Below are positions 8,236 to 16,783 of a stretch of 64,000 nt of DNA, one piece after another; position 1 is the first letter of the stretch, and each line of letters starts with the position of its first letter. Origin of the DNA: Lewinella sp. W8 (GTDB taxonomy: Bacteria > Bacteroidota > Bacteroidia > Chitinophagales > Saprospiraceae); NCBI RefSeq assembly GCF_004375085.3, contig NZ_SNAQ03000004.1:62001-126000 (forward strand). The letters are read 5' to 3'. A program made the position numbers and the translations under genes. Under the pieces are notes generated by a model. That model saw only the letters and a program-made list of their open reading frames with translations, was not told the origin of the DNA and did no database searches.

Positions 8236-8592
8236 TTACCAGAACAGGGTCAGGTACGCCTTCCGGAGGCGCTCCCCGAGGCCGGGTTCGACGACCGGAG
8301 TTTTGGGGACTGCGGCAAGGGTGACGGATTCCGGTGCCGGCGTCTCTTCCTTCAGACCCTCGGGGCCGAAGTACTGGAGTTCCAGCTCGCGCCGGGCGTC
8401 TTCCAGCTGCAGCTTGATCCGGTCTTCGTTGGCGGCCTTCCACTGCGCCAGCATGCTTTCCCGCTGCGCGTGGGTGCCCATGAAGACGAACTGGCGGTAT
8501 TCCCGTTCGTAGTACTGGCGCAGGTAGTATTCCCGCAGCGCCAGATCCTTGTCGAATTGCTCCCGGAGGTTGCGGTATTCTTGCTTGGTCAT
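8236..8592 (-). CDS. Hypothetical protein, helical
   Basis: 118 residues and not recognised. The first 75 residues are very rich in Glu, Arg, Gln and Tyr (REYYLRQYYEREYRQF, then RIKLQLEDARRELELQYFG) and should form an alpha-helical coiled coil. A proline-rich linker (EETPAPESV) and a short C-terminal helix RLRKAYLTLFW follow. There is no signal peptide or membrane segment. It lies upstream of der on the same strand but is separated from it by 285 bp with the octamer array, so co-transcription is uncertain. Codon use matches the neighbours, which supports a real gene. Confidence 0.6.
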   Translation of the reverse strand: MTKQEYRNLREQFDKDLALREYYLRQYYEREYRQFVFMGTHAQRESMLAQWKAANEDRIKLQLEDARRELELQYFGPEGLKEETPAPESVTLAAVPKTPVVEPGLGERLRKAYLTLFW

Positions 8593-8670
8593 TGCGGAAT
8601 GATTGGGTTAGGAAATAGGTGCTGGGCCAATAATGCCTTCCCAACGGGTAAAAGTTCCTTTGGTGTGATC

Positions 8671-8710
8671 ACCGGCAGAGCACGAGGGCGCGATCGCGCA
8701 GGTGCCGGGT
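8671..8710 (+). repeat. Dispersed repeat, intergenic copy
   Basis: Begins CCGGCAGAGCACGAGGGCGC, has the loop GATC, and ends GCGCAGGTGCCGG; the outer CCGGCA/TGCCGG ends and the GGGCGC/GCGC inner parts can pair. It shares nearly all of its sequence with 3752-3791 in the glycosyltransferase gene. It lies in the space between two divergent hypothetical genes. Confidence 0.7.
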
Positions 8711-8770
8711 TGGTCCTGAAGGCCGTAGTAATGCGTACGTTCCAAACTTTCGGCCCCTTACCTTTGCCGC

Positions 8771-9316
8771 ATGCCCTCCCTACTCCGCACCGAGATTGAC
8801 CGGGCCGGGGAAAAACAACCGGTCCCAAAGTTTGCTCAGCGCCCGCTGCGCTGGCGGGCGTTTCTGGAGGCCTCCCCCTACGCCAACCCCCTGCAGGACC
8901 TCATCGGCCGCTGGACCGATCGGATGGACAAAACCACCCCCTCCCAAAAGCAGTACAAACACATCGGGCAACTGGACTTCACCGACTCCCAGCTGATCAT
9001 CATGGACCGCAGCGGCGGTAAGCCGCTGCGGCGCTTCGGCTACGGGGAGATGCGCGACCTCAAAATCTACGCCGTCCTCGACGGCTGGCCCGCCGCCGGC
9101 CCCCGGCAGTCGACCATCCTCTTCACTTACGGCGGGCGGGAGTTCAAATACGGTTTTCAGTATCACCAACGATCTCTCAAGACCGTATGTGAACACCTGC
9201 TGGAATACGGCGTCCCCTTCAAGGAATTCCTGCAGGGCTCCCGGGTGCACCTGGGGCAATCGCTGTCCTACCAGGAAATTCAGGAGGTGAAGAAACAGTA
9301 CGGGGTTAAGTGGTAG
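8771..9316 (+). CDS. Hypothetical protein
   Basis: 181 residues, not recognised. There is no signal peptide or membrane helix. The middle part (residues 70-140) alternates short strands, as in LDFTDSQLIIMDRSGG, LKIYAVLDGW and STILFTYGGREFKYGFQY, and suggests a PH-like or small beta-barrel domain. The end, SLSYQEIQEVKKQYGVKW, looks like a short helix. It lies 18 bp before the SUKH-family gene on the same strand and may be co-transcribed with it, although base composition changes sharply between the two. Confidence 0.65.
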   Translation: MPSLLRTEIDRAGEKQPVPKFAQRPLRWRAFLEASPYANPLQDLIGRWTDRMDKTTPSQKQYKHIGQLDFTDSQLIIMDRSGGKPLRRFGYGEMRDLKIYAVLDGWPAAGPRQSTILFTYGGREFKYGFQYHQRSLKTVCEHLLEYGVPFKEFLQGSRVHLGQSLSYQEIQEVKKQYGVKW

Positions 9317-9334
9317 CAGAAAAACGACCAGCCC

Positions 9335-9736
9335 ATGAATGCTGAAAGTATTGCCCGGATAGAACGCCAGCTTGGGATTACCCTCCCACAATTTTACGTT
9401 GATACCATGCTCAATTATCCGTTTCCCGTTGCTCCATCAATTGAGGTACTGAGCTTGACTTACGGGGAGGAAGCAATTATCAATGCCAATAAATATACCA
9501 AGCCAGGTTCTGCTAGGTTTTACATTGGATCTGACGGTGGTGAGCACAGGTATTTCATCAAACTCAATGGCGAGGAGACTGTCTACATTTATGATCTCGA
9601 AGGATCAGAGGATCACATGAGTGTACTAGCAACTACTTGGGATTCCTTTATCAGTGGTCCGTGGGAAACGGAAAAGGAATTGCCCCAGGATGAAAGGAAA
9701 CCTAACGGTAAGAGATGGTGGCAGTTCTGGAAGTAG
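9335..9736 (+). CDS. SMI1/KNR4 (SUKH) family protein
   Basis: 133 residues with a SUKH fold: the N-terminal helix-turn IARIERQLGITLPQFYVDTML is the family hallmark, followed by IEVLSLTYGEEAIINAN and the strand pattern RFYIGSDGGEHRYFIKL. It ends with KRWWQFWK, a tail seen in many Bacteroidota SUKH proteins. Members often act as immunity proteins for contact-dependent or T6SS toxins, but no toxin gene is next to it. The gene is visibly more AT-rich than its neighbours, which suggests transfer. It could also be a non-immunity SUKH protein. Confidence 0.75.
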   Translation: MNAESIARIERQLGITLPQFYVDTMLNYPFPVAPSIEVLSLTYGEEAIINANKYTKPGSARFYIGSDGGEHRYFIKLNGEETVYIYDLEGSEDHMSVLATTWDSFISGPWETEKELPQDERKPNGKRWWQFWK

Positions 9737-9879
9737 CTAATTACGGTTTAGTAGAATCAGCGATTCATATCCTAAAACCCTCGAAAGCTATTAGGAAAAA
9801 TTCGTGGCAAAAAAACGCATTGCGTTTTGAAAGCCCCTCTCCTCCGGAGAGGGCTTGGGGAGAGGGTAAAAACACCCCG

Positions 9880-9977
9880 GTCGGCGGACGAACCTGCTCG
9901 TGCCTCGCGTTTCGGCCGACGACCATTCAGTCCTTCATTCATTCAATCCTTCATTCATTCAATCCCTCAATCCTTCC
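9880..9977 (+). repeat. Repeat fragment plus CATTCAATCCTT-type tandem words
   Basis: CTCGTGCCTCGCGTTTCGG followed by CCGACGACC (9899-9926) recurs with one change at 25015-25042. It runs directly into a period-4 series of CATT, CAAT and CCTT words (9927-9977). Similar word runs lie at 16545-16625, 26277-26347 and, as the complement, at 24481-24520 and 25408-25440. Confidence 0.6.
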
Positions 9978-10433
9978 CTACCGAGCCGCTAACCACTGCC
10001 GGAGCAGCATGCGACAACTGCGTTCGCTGGCACCTGCGTCAATCGCCAACTGCATGTCCGCGATGGCCTGTTCCATGACTTCGTTGGCCCAGTTGCCCGA
10101 GGCGCAGGGGCAGTCTTCTACCTCATGGACCGCCGAGTTATAGAAGCGGATGGAAGTACAGACCGGACTGATCAATTGCTGGCGGCATTTGGCCACGATA
10201 CGCCGGGCCGGGCGGGCCGAAAAGGAGCCCACCGGGTAGTGGAGGTGATGGGCGGGAAGCTGTTCGTGGCTCAGGCTGGCGCTGCCGTCGCCGTAGATGC
10301 GCAGCTGCCAGCCCGTAGTGTTGGCCACCTCCGCGTAGTCGAGTTCCGCCAGCACGATGCGGGGACTCGTGTTGCCACAAGCCGAAAGCAAAATCCAGCC
10401 AGCTACGAGAAAGCGGAAGGGTGAAGACGACAT
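9978..10433 (-). CDS. Hypothetical lipoprotein
   Basis: 151 residues with a lipoprotein signal peptide (lipobox LLSAC, lipidated C19). The mature part is not recognised. It contains a strand-rich first half (IVLAELDYAEVANTTGWQLRIYGDGSASLSH) and cysteines at about 83, 92, 109 and 111 (VCTS, DCPCASG) that could form disulfides or bind metal. The gene is monocistronic and divergent from the M16 peptidase gene, with only 27 bp between the start codons, so their promoters must overlap or lie inside the coding sequences. Envelope localisation is inferred from the lipobox. Confidence 0.7.
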   Translation of the reverse strand: MSSSPFRFLVAGWILLSACGNTSPRIVLAELDYAEVANTTGWQLRIYGDGSASLSHEQLPAHHLHYPVGSFSARPARRIVAKCRQQLISPVCTSIRFYNSAVHEVEDCPCASGNWANEVMEQAIADMQLAIDAGASERSCRMLLRQWLAAR

Positions 10434-10460
10434 AGTGGGAGGCTTGCGGCAACTAATCAG

Positions 10461-11756
10461 ATGCCATCCGGGTTTCCTTTGGCGGGCATCCCCTATAAAA
10501 TCCTAATTTTCTTGATTTCCTACGATACTTACATCCTTGACAATGGCCTTCGCGTGGTGCTGCACCACGACCCGAAACGCACGGCCGTAGCCGTCAACGT
10601 GCTCTATAAGGTAGGGAGTCGCAACGACCCGCCAGAGCGTACGGGATTCGCCCATTTGTTTGAGCACCTCATGTTTGCCGGTTCGGCCAACGTGCCAAAT
10701 TTTGACGATGCCCTCCAGCTGGCGGGCGGCGAAAACAACGCCGTCACGGGTTCCGATCACACCCTTTACTACGACATCCTACCGGCGGCCAATATGGAAA
10801 CCGCCCTCTGGCTGGAAAGCGACCGGATGCGGCAGCTGAACTTCAGCGAGCAGTCCCTGGCCGTGCAGAAAAAAGTGGTCGTTGAGGAGTTTAAGGAGAC
10901 CTGTCTGGAAGAACCCTACGGTGACCTCTACCACCACCTGAACGATCTCGTTTACACCGTCCACCCCTACCGCTGGCCAGTCATCGGGGAGCGGTTTGAG
11001 CACATCGAACAGGCGACCCTGGAAGACGTAAAGGACTTCTACTACCGCTACTACCGCCCGGACAACGCCGTGCTGAGCATCGCCGGCGGCTTCGACCCCA
11101 AAAGTATTCGGGAACGGATCGATTTCTGGTTCGGAGATATTCCCCGCACGGACGGCAGCCACGACCGTCCGCCCCTCCCGGAAGAACCGCCGCAGCTGAG
11201 CCCACGCAAGAAAACCGTGGTGGCGGACGTCCCCAGTCCGGTCATTTACCTCAATTACCGCACCCCGGGAAGGCTCCACCCCGACTTCCCGGCCATCGAT
11301 ATCCTGAGCTTCCTGCTGGGCAGCGGGCGCTCCTCCCTACTCTACCGCCGCCTGATGCGCGACAGCGAACTCTTCGCCGAAGTAAGCTGCGGGCTGACGG
11401 ACAACCTCGACTCCGGGGGGATCCTGATCGACGCCCGACCGGCCGAAGACGTCGACTACCGGGAGGCGCGCCAGGCACTTTTCGACGTCGTAGACGAAAT
11501 GGTGGAACGGGGTATATCCAAAAAAGAACTGACCAAGGTGATTAACCGTCTGGAGCACCACAACCACTTCAAGACCATCAGCGTCAACAACCGCGCGGGG
11601 GAGCTGGCCTTTTACGCCGCCTTGGGTCAGCCGGAACTGATCAACACCGAGCTGGACCGCTACCTTTCCCTCACCGTGGAAGACATTAACCGGGTGATCA
11701 AAAAATACCTGCGGCCGGAAGGACGGAGTGAGGTGGAGTATTTGTGTGAAGACTGA
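10461..11756 (+). CDS. M16 family zinc metallopeptidase
   Basis: A 431-residue insulinase-type peptidase of the single-chain mitochondrial-processing-peptidase-like kind. The zinc motif H-x-x-E-H is intact in FAHLFEHLMFAGS, the distal glutamate lies in the helix VVVEEFKE, and R/Y substrate residues are expected near the C-terminal M16C domain. There is no clear signal peptide: residues 5-18 are hydrophobic but short. The TTG at 10512 would start the protein at MISYDTYILDNGLRVVLH, which matches the usual family N-terminus better than the ATG at 10461. The stop codon is directly followed by an octamer array. Confidence 0.9.
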   Translation: MPSGFPLAGIPYKILIFLISYDTYILDNGLRVVLHHDPKRTAVAVNVLYKVGSRNDPPERTGFAHLFEHLMFAGSANVPNFDDALQLAGGENNAVTGSDHTLYYDILPAANMETALWLESDRMRQLNFSEQSLAVQKKVVVEEFKETCLEEPYGDLYHHLNDLVYTVHPYRWPVIGERFEHIEQATLEDVKDFYYRYYRPDNAVLSIAGGFDPKSIRERIDFWFGDIPRTDGSHDRPPLPEEPPQLSPRKKTVVADVPSPVIYLNYRTPGRLHPDFPAIDILSFLLGSGRSSLLYRRLMRDSELFAEVSCGLTDNLDSGGILIDARPAEDVDYREARQALFDVVDEMVERGISKKELTKVINRLEHHNHFKTISVNNRAGELAFYAALGQPELINTELDRYLSLTVEDINRVIKKYLRPEGRSEVEYLCED

Positions 11757-11875
11757 GTTGGTCTGTTAGTTCGTTAGTTCGTTAGTTCGTTAGTCTTTTG
11801 GTCTGTTGGTCTGTTAGTTCGTTGGTCTTTTGGTCTGTTGGTCTGTTAGTTCGTTGGTCTTTTGGTCAGTTAGTG
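11757..11875 (+). repeat. Degenerate octamer array 2 (about 15 units)
   Basis: Starts at the base after the TGA stop of the M16 peptidase. Units are GT-C/T-T/C-G/T-TT-A/G: GTCTGTTA, GTTCGTTA (three in a row), GTCTTTTG, GTCTGTTG and so on. A four-unit (32-bp) super-repeat is seen twice near the end. The same unit occurs in arrays at 7967 and 30371. Confidence 0.9.
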
Positions 11876-11905
11876 TGGGAGGGGGTGCACTTGTATGAAG
11901 GCCAG

Positions 11906-12697
11906 TTAGGCTCCGGTATATTTCATCATGGCTTTTCCTACGGGCAGGATTTCCAGGCCCGGCATCTTCACCAATCTGCCGAGGAGGTCGTCCAGATAAT
12001 CCGCCGTCATGGGTCCCCAGCCTTCTTCGTCCAGGCCGTGAACGTTCAGGATGAGCCATCCGCCCGGGGCGTTGAGGAACTCCTGCACGGTAGTTTCCAC
12101 CCAGGCATCAATGTTATCCGGTCCGTTGGCCGCACACACCAGGTAGTGGTCGGTTTCTTTGCCGGGCATCGGTTCCGTGTAGAGCTGTTGGTAGCGCATC
12201 CGGGAACGAACGGCCAAAACCCGTTCCAGCAAAAATTCTTCCAGGGCCGGCGTGGAGGCATTGAAGGGGAAGTTGAAGACCGCTTCCTCGTTGCGGTAAC
12301 CCCGAAGGTGCTCTTCGAAGTAGTCCAGGCACTTCATGATCAGCTTCTGGGCCTTGCGGGGTTTCTGCTTGGCGAGGTTCAGGTGTTTCCAGCTGTGCGG
12401 CATGATCTCGTGCCCCCGCTTTTTGAGGTCGTTCCAGTCGTCAAAGCTCCCCATCAGTTCCGGCCGAATCCACTCATCTACTTGTTTGAAGGAGGGCAGA
12501 TGCCCCGAAGCGATAACGTTCAGGCAGGCCCGTAAGCCGTGCCCCTCGTGAATGTCCGCCGCCCGGTGGAATGATTTGCGGAAGCCATCATCAAAACTCA
12601 GACTGAGTAAATGCGTGGGGGCTGCGGGGGCAAACCCACTGGCGCCCAGCGCCAGGGTGCCGAGGCCGGCCGTTTTCAGGAATACTCTTCGATCCAT
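11906..12697 (-). CDS. Tat-exported polysaccharide deacetylase-like protein
   Basis: 263 residues. The N-terminus MDRRVFLKTAGLGTLALGASG is a twin-arginine signal (RRVFLK) for export of a folded protein. The NodB-like fold is supported by motif 1 LSFDDGF (D36, D37) and motif 2 MPHSWKHL (H-S-x-x-H) which bind the metal in carbohydrate esterase family 4. Motif 3 and the later histidine (ILNVHGLDEEGWG) are recognisable. It probably removes acetyl groups from an extracellular polysaccharide, but some family members with a divergent core are not catalytic. It is monocistronic and lies between an octamer array and the nqr operon terminator. Confidence 0.83.
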   Translation of the reverse strand: MDRRVFLKTAGLGTLALGASGFAPAAPTHLLSLSFDDGFRKSFHRAADIHEGHGLRACLNVIASGHLPSFKQVDEWIRPELMGSFDDWNDLKKRGHEIMPHSWKHLNLAKQKPRKAQKLIMKCLDYFEEHLRGYRNEEAVFNFPFNASTPALEEFLLERVLAVRSRMRYQQLYTEPMPGKETDHYLVCAANGPDNIDAWVETTVQEFLNAPGGWLILNVHGLDEEGWGPMTADYLDDLLGRLVKMPGLEILPVGKAMMKYTGA

Positions 12698-12875
12698 GGG
12701 TAGGTAGATTTTAAGTAGTTAGCGCTTGACCCAAAGGACCAATAACCAAGCGCCAAGCGCTTGTATCGTGGACGCTTCGAGGACCCAAACAACCTTATGG
12801 ATTGACCTCAGGGCCTCCTCGCATCATGGTCTACCCTAAAAATACGCCATGGTTACACTTCCCGCCCGAAACACG

Positions 12876-12905
12876 AAGCCCCGACCGCAAACGCGATCGG
12901 GGCTT
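12876..12905 (-). terminator. Terminator of the nqr operon
   Basis: On the minus strand a 9-bp GC-rich stem (AAGCCCCGA with TCGGGGCTT, extended by a CG pair) lies 24 bp after the nqrF stop and is followed by CGTGTTT. The T-run is poor, so it may be a weak or bidirectional terminator. Confidence 0.6.
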
Positions 12906-12928
12906 TGGTATTCGTGGCCGGCTTCGGA

Positions 12929-14197
12929 TTAGCTTCCGAAGTCGTCAAAGGCAATGTTTTCTTCGGGTACGCCGAGTTCGTCCAGCATGTTCTGCACGGC
13001 CTGCAGCATCAGCGGAGGTCCGCAGAGGTAGTATTCAATTTCCTCTGGCTCGGGGTGATCCTTGAGGTAGTTGTCGAGTACTGCCTGGTGGATGAAGCCG
13101 GTCATGCCGTCCCAATTGTCTTCTTCCAGGGGCTCACTCAGGGCGATGTGGTAGCTGAAGTTCGGGAATTCCTCCTCGATCTTACGGAAGTGATCCGTGT
13201 AGAAGAGTTCCGCCTTGGAGCGGCCACCGTACCAGTAGCTCACCTTACGGTCCGTCTTCATGGTGTGGAAGAGGTGGAAGATGTGGCTACGCAGCGGGGC
13301 CATACCGGCACCACCACCAATGTAGACCATCTCCTTGTCGGTGGGCTTGATGAAGAACTCACCGTAGGGACCGGAGATCGTTACCTTATCACCGGGCGTC
13401 TGGTCGAAGACGTAGCTGGAACAAACACCGGGGTTGACGTCCATCCATCCTCCTTTCTTACGGTCGAAGGGAGGCGTAGCGATCCGGATGTTCAGCATGA
13501 TGATGTTACCCTCGGCCGGGTGGTTGGCCATGGAGTAGGCGCGGAACTGCTCCTCGTCGTTTTTCATCTTGAGCTCCCACATATTGAACTGATCCCAGGC
13601 GGGCTGGAATTTGTCCATCTTGTCGTGGTGCTCGGGGTGAGCGTCGATGTTGAAGTTCTTGAAGTCCACCTCAATCTTGGGCACGTCGATCTGGATGTAA
13701 CCGCCAGATTCGAAGTCCAGGGTTTCTCCTTCCGGAAGCTCCACGACGAACTCCTTGATGAAGGTCGCTACGTTGTAGTTTGACTTTACGGTACAATCCC
13801 ACTTCTTGATTCCGAAGATTTCTTCGGGGATCTGGATTTCCATGTCCTGACGCACCTTCACCTGGCAGGCCAGACGCTTGTGCTCGGCTACTTCCCGGCG
13901 CGTAAGGTGATTGAGCTCCGTGGGCAGTACGTCACCGCCACCGGCGGTGATGTGACATTCACACATCGCACAGGTACCACCACCACCACAGGCGGAGGGC
14001 AGGAATACACTCTTGTCGGAAAGGGCGGAAAGCAGTGAGGCTCCGGGCTGAACCATCAGGGGGTTCTCGGAGTCACCGTTCACGATGATTTTCACCTCGC
14101 CCTGGGGCACAAGTCGCTTGCGGGCCACCAGCAACATCGTGATGAGCGCCAGCACGACAATGGTAAAGACCACAACCGCTGCAATAATGGTAGTCAT
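12929..14197 (-). CDS. nqrF: Na+-translocating NADH:quinone reductase subunit F
   Basis: A 422-residue electron-input subunit. It has one N-terminal membrane helix (residues 3-25), a ferredoxin-like [2Fe-2S] domain with [12 protein letters not shown] and a fourth cysteine in RLACQVKV, an FAD-binding domain with RAYSMANHP, and an NADH-binding domain with [13 protein letters not shown] and [10 protein letters not shown]; the protein ends IAFDDFGS. It oxidises NADH and passes electrons to the other subunits, driving sodium export across the inner membrane. It is the last gene of nqrABCDEF, 83 bp after nqrE. Confidence 0.97.
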   Translation of the reverse strand: MTTIIAAVVVFTIVVLALITMLLVARKRLVPQGEVKIIVNGDSENPLMVQPGASLLSALSDKSVFLPSACGGGGTCAMCECHITAGGGDVLPTELNHLTRREVAEHKRLACQVKVRQDMEIQIPEEIFGIKKWDCTVKSNYNVATFIKEFVVELPEGETLDFESGGYIQIDVPKIEVDFKNFNIDAHPEHHDKMDKFQPAWDQFNMWELKMKNDEEQFRAYSMANHPAEGNIIMLNIRIATPPFDRKKGGWMDVNPGVCSSYVFDQTPGDKVTISGPYGEFFIKPTDKEMVYIGGGAGMAPLRSHIFHLFHTMKTDRKVSYWYGGRSKAELFYTDHFRKIEEEFPNFSYHIALSEPLEEDNWDGMTGFIHQAVLDNYLKDHPEPEEIEYYLCGPPLMLQAVQNMLDELGVPEENIAFDDFGS

Positions 14198-14280
14198 GAG
14201 GGTCTGTTTTTATGTATAAGCCGGTTTTCATACCGGCGGTTTATTGTTTTGTGTCATTTTCCGGCCACGGGCCGGAAATC

Positions 14281-14892
14281 TTATTCTCCGGTGCCGCTCC
14301 AGCCCGCAAATACGGCGGGATCGATACCCGTGAGGCTCAGGAAGGCCACGCCCATCAGTCCGGTAAGCAGGAAGGCCATACCAAGGCCGCGCAGGGCGGG
14401 AGGAACGTTGCTGTAGCGAATCCGCTCCCGGATGGCGGCAATGGCGATGATGGCCAGGAACCAACCGAAACCACCACCGAGACCGAAGGCAATGGATTCT
14501 CCGAGGTCATACTCCCGGGTAACCATGAAGAGGCTACCCCCGAGGATGGCGCAGTTTACCGTGATCAGGGGAAGGAAGATACCCAGCGCGGCGTAGAGGC
14601 CGGGACTGAATTTCTCCACCACCATTTCCACCAACTGTACGGTAGAAGCAATTACGGCAATGAAGATGATGAACCGCAGGAATTCCAGCTCGAAGCTTAC
14701 CAGCAGGTACTCGTTAATGAGCCAGTTGATCGGCATCGTGATGCCGAGTACGAAGATGACCGCCATGCCCAGACCAAAAGCCGTGGAAAGGGTCTTGGAA
14801 ACCGCCAGGTAGGAACACATCCCGAGGAAGTAAGCCAGCACCATGTTTTCAATGAAGGCCGACTTGATGAAGATATTAATGTACTCGCCCAT
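14281..14892 (-). CDS. nqrE: Na+-translocating NADH:quinone reductase subunit E
   Basis: 203 residues with six predicted membrane helices, homologous to NqrD and to RnfA. The N-terminal helix holds SAFIENMVLAYFLGMCSYLAVSK and a later helix INCAILGG-like VNCAILGGSLFMV; the conserved cysteines in these helices (about C26 and C120 positions) coordinate the intramembrane iron centre shared with NqrD. It lies 43 bp after nqrD. Confidence 0.97.
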   Translation of the reverse strand: MGEYINIFIKSAFIENMVLAYFLGMCSYLAVSKTLSTAFGLGMAVIFVLGITMPINWLINEYLLVSFELEFLRFIIFIAVIASTVQLVEMVVEKFSPGLYAALGIFLPLITVNCAILGGSLFMVTREYDLGESIAFGLGGGFGWFLAIIAIAAIRERIRYSNVPPALRGLGMAFLLTGLMGVAFLSLTGIDPAVFAGWSGTGE

Positions 14893-14935
14893 GGGGGAGG
14901 AATTTTTTAAGTTGAGAAAGGACTAATCGGTCGGT

Positions 14936-15676
<741 letters not shown>

Positions 15677-15713
15677 GATTTGCTATAATTATCGCCGGGC
15701 GGTGGCGGGCTTT

Positions 15714-16454
15714 TTATTTGAGGTTCATTCCGGAGGCCTTATCGATATCCTGGAGGAAAGGCTCGTAGGCTTTAAGACCGGTGTACAACATTTTCGTTAC
15801 GCCGTCGGCGGTAACCGTGGCGCCGCTCAGGCCGTCCACTTCGTGCTCGGGGTTCCGGGCGCCTCCCTTGCGGACAACGATGGACACAAAGTCTCCGGCG
15901 TCGTCGTAGATTTTCCGACCCTCGAACTGGTTTTTCCAGCTCTGGTTATCCTTGATTTCGGCACCCAGACCGGGGGTTTCACCGGCGTGGTCAAAGCTTA
16001 CCCCGGCAACCGTATTCAGGTCGTCCTCCAGGGCGATGTTGCCCCAGATGGCGTCCCACAGTCCGTTGCCCCGCACACTCATGATGTAGTAGTTGCTGCC
16101 GTCGAGGTTGACGGTGTAGAGGGGGTAAAGACGATCGGCTTCGTCCTTCTTCTTCTCCTGTTCCATGTCCACCTCAATGGCCATGGTCCCTTCAATGATC
16201 TCGCCCTCGGCGTTGATCACGGTCTGTTCCACCTGGTTGTCGAACAGTTCCAGTACGGCTTCATCGGAGAGGGCATCGACGTCCTGCCCGGCCTCGGCCA
16301 TGGGGGTGGCGATGGCGGCCAGGATCTGACGCTTGTTGAAGATATCTTCGTTGCGGGCAGCAACGTCCGCCGTCAGGGTTTTAAATCCGGCAAGCACGAG
16401 GGCCACGACGACCGTCATGATCAATCCGAAAGTATAGATGTATTTCGTACTCAT
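15714..16454 (-). CDS. nqrC: Na+-translocating NADH:quinone reductase subunit C
   Basis: 246 residues with one N-terminal membrane helix (residues 7-25) and a periplasmic FMN-binding domain. The covalent flavin site is in DGLSGATVTADG, where the threonine after SGA carries FMN by a phosphoester bond added by ApbE. No apbE gene is in the window. It is separated from nqrB by 329 bp of repeats and a hairpin, which is unusual, since these genes are usually nearly contiguous. Confidence 0.97.
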   Translation of the reverse strand: MSTKYIYTFGLIMTVVVALVLAGFKTLTADVAARNEDIFNKRQILAAIATPMAEAGQDVDALSDEAVLELFDNQVEQTVINAEGEIIEGTMAIEVDMEQEKKKDEADRLYPLYTVNLDGSNYYIMSVRGNGLWDAIWGNIALEDDLNTVAGVSFDHAGETPGLGAEIKDNQSWKNQFEGRKIYDDAGDFVSIVVRKGGARNPEHEVDGLSGATVTADGVTKMLYTGLKAYEPFLQDIDKASGMNLK

Positions 16455-16475
16455 AATTGGCTTGAATTGGGCGAC

Positions 16476-16539
16476 GGTCCCGAGTTCCGCAACTCGTCGG
16501 GATCGTCGAATTAAATCAATTGCGACGAAGCGCGGGTGC
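16476..16539 (-). repeat. GATCCCGACGAG hairpin element inside the nqr operon, copy 2
   Basis: On the plus strand it reads GGTCCCGAGTT-CCGC-AACTC-GTC-GGGATC, a 6+5 bp stem with a 3-nt bulge, followed by GTCGAATTAAATCAATTGCG and CGCGGGTGC. It is the inverted, near-identical counterpart of 5396-5460. A run of CATT/GAAT words follows (16545-16625), then a decayed relative starting GGCACCTGCGCGCCGTCGC at 16632. Confidence 0.8.
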
Positions 16540-16727
16540 AGTGATTATGGATTGAAGGAGCGAATTATTGAAGGATCGAATTATTCAGTCATTCCATCCT
16601 TCAGACATTCAATCATTCATTCCTTGTTAACCTGGCACCTGCGCGCCGTCGCATGCTCTTGATTGCCTTGATCCCGATGAACTTTAATGGGTTCGTAGAA
16701 TCGTGGCCTTATAAAACAAGAAAGCGC

Positions 16728-16781
16728 GGGAAAGTGTCCATTGTCGGGCCACGTTTGGCCGACCGCTGGCGGACAATTCCC
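16728..16781 (-). promoter_or_regulatory. Long hairpin directly after the nqrB stop codon
   Basis: On the minus strand, 2 bp after the nqrB TAA, GGGAA/TTCCC, TGTCC/GGACA and GGCC pairs build a nested stem of about 50 nt, and TTTCTTGTTTT follows. It could be an intra-operonic terminator or attenuator, or an mRNA-stabilising 3' end that lowers expression of nqrC-F relative to nqrA-B. Confidence 0.55.
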
Positions 16782-16783
16782 TT

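Noticed and set aside
11757-11875. CRISPR array
   Set aside because: Units are 8 bp, contiguous and degenerate, with no spacers and no cas genes.
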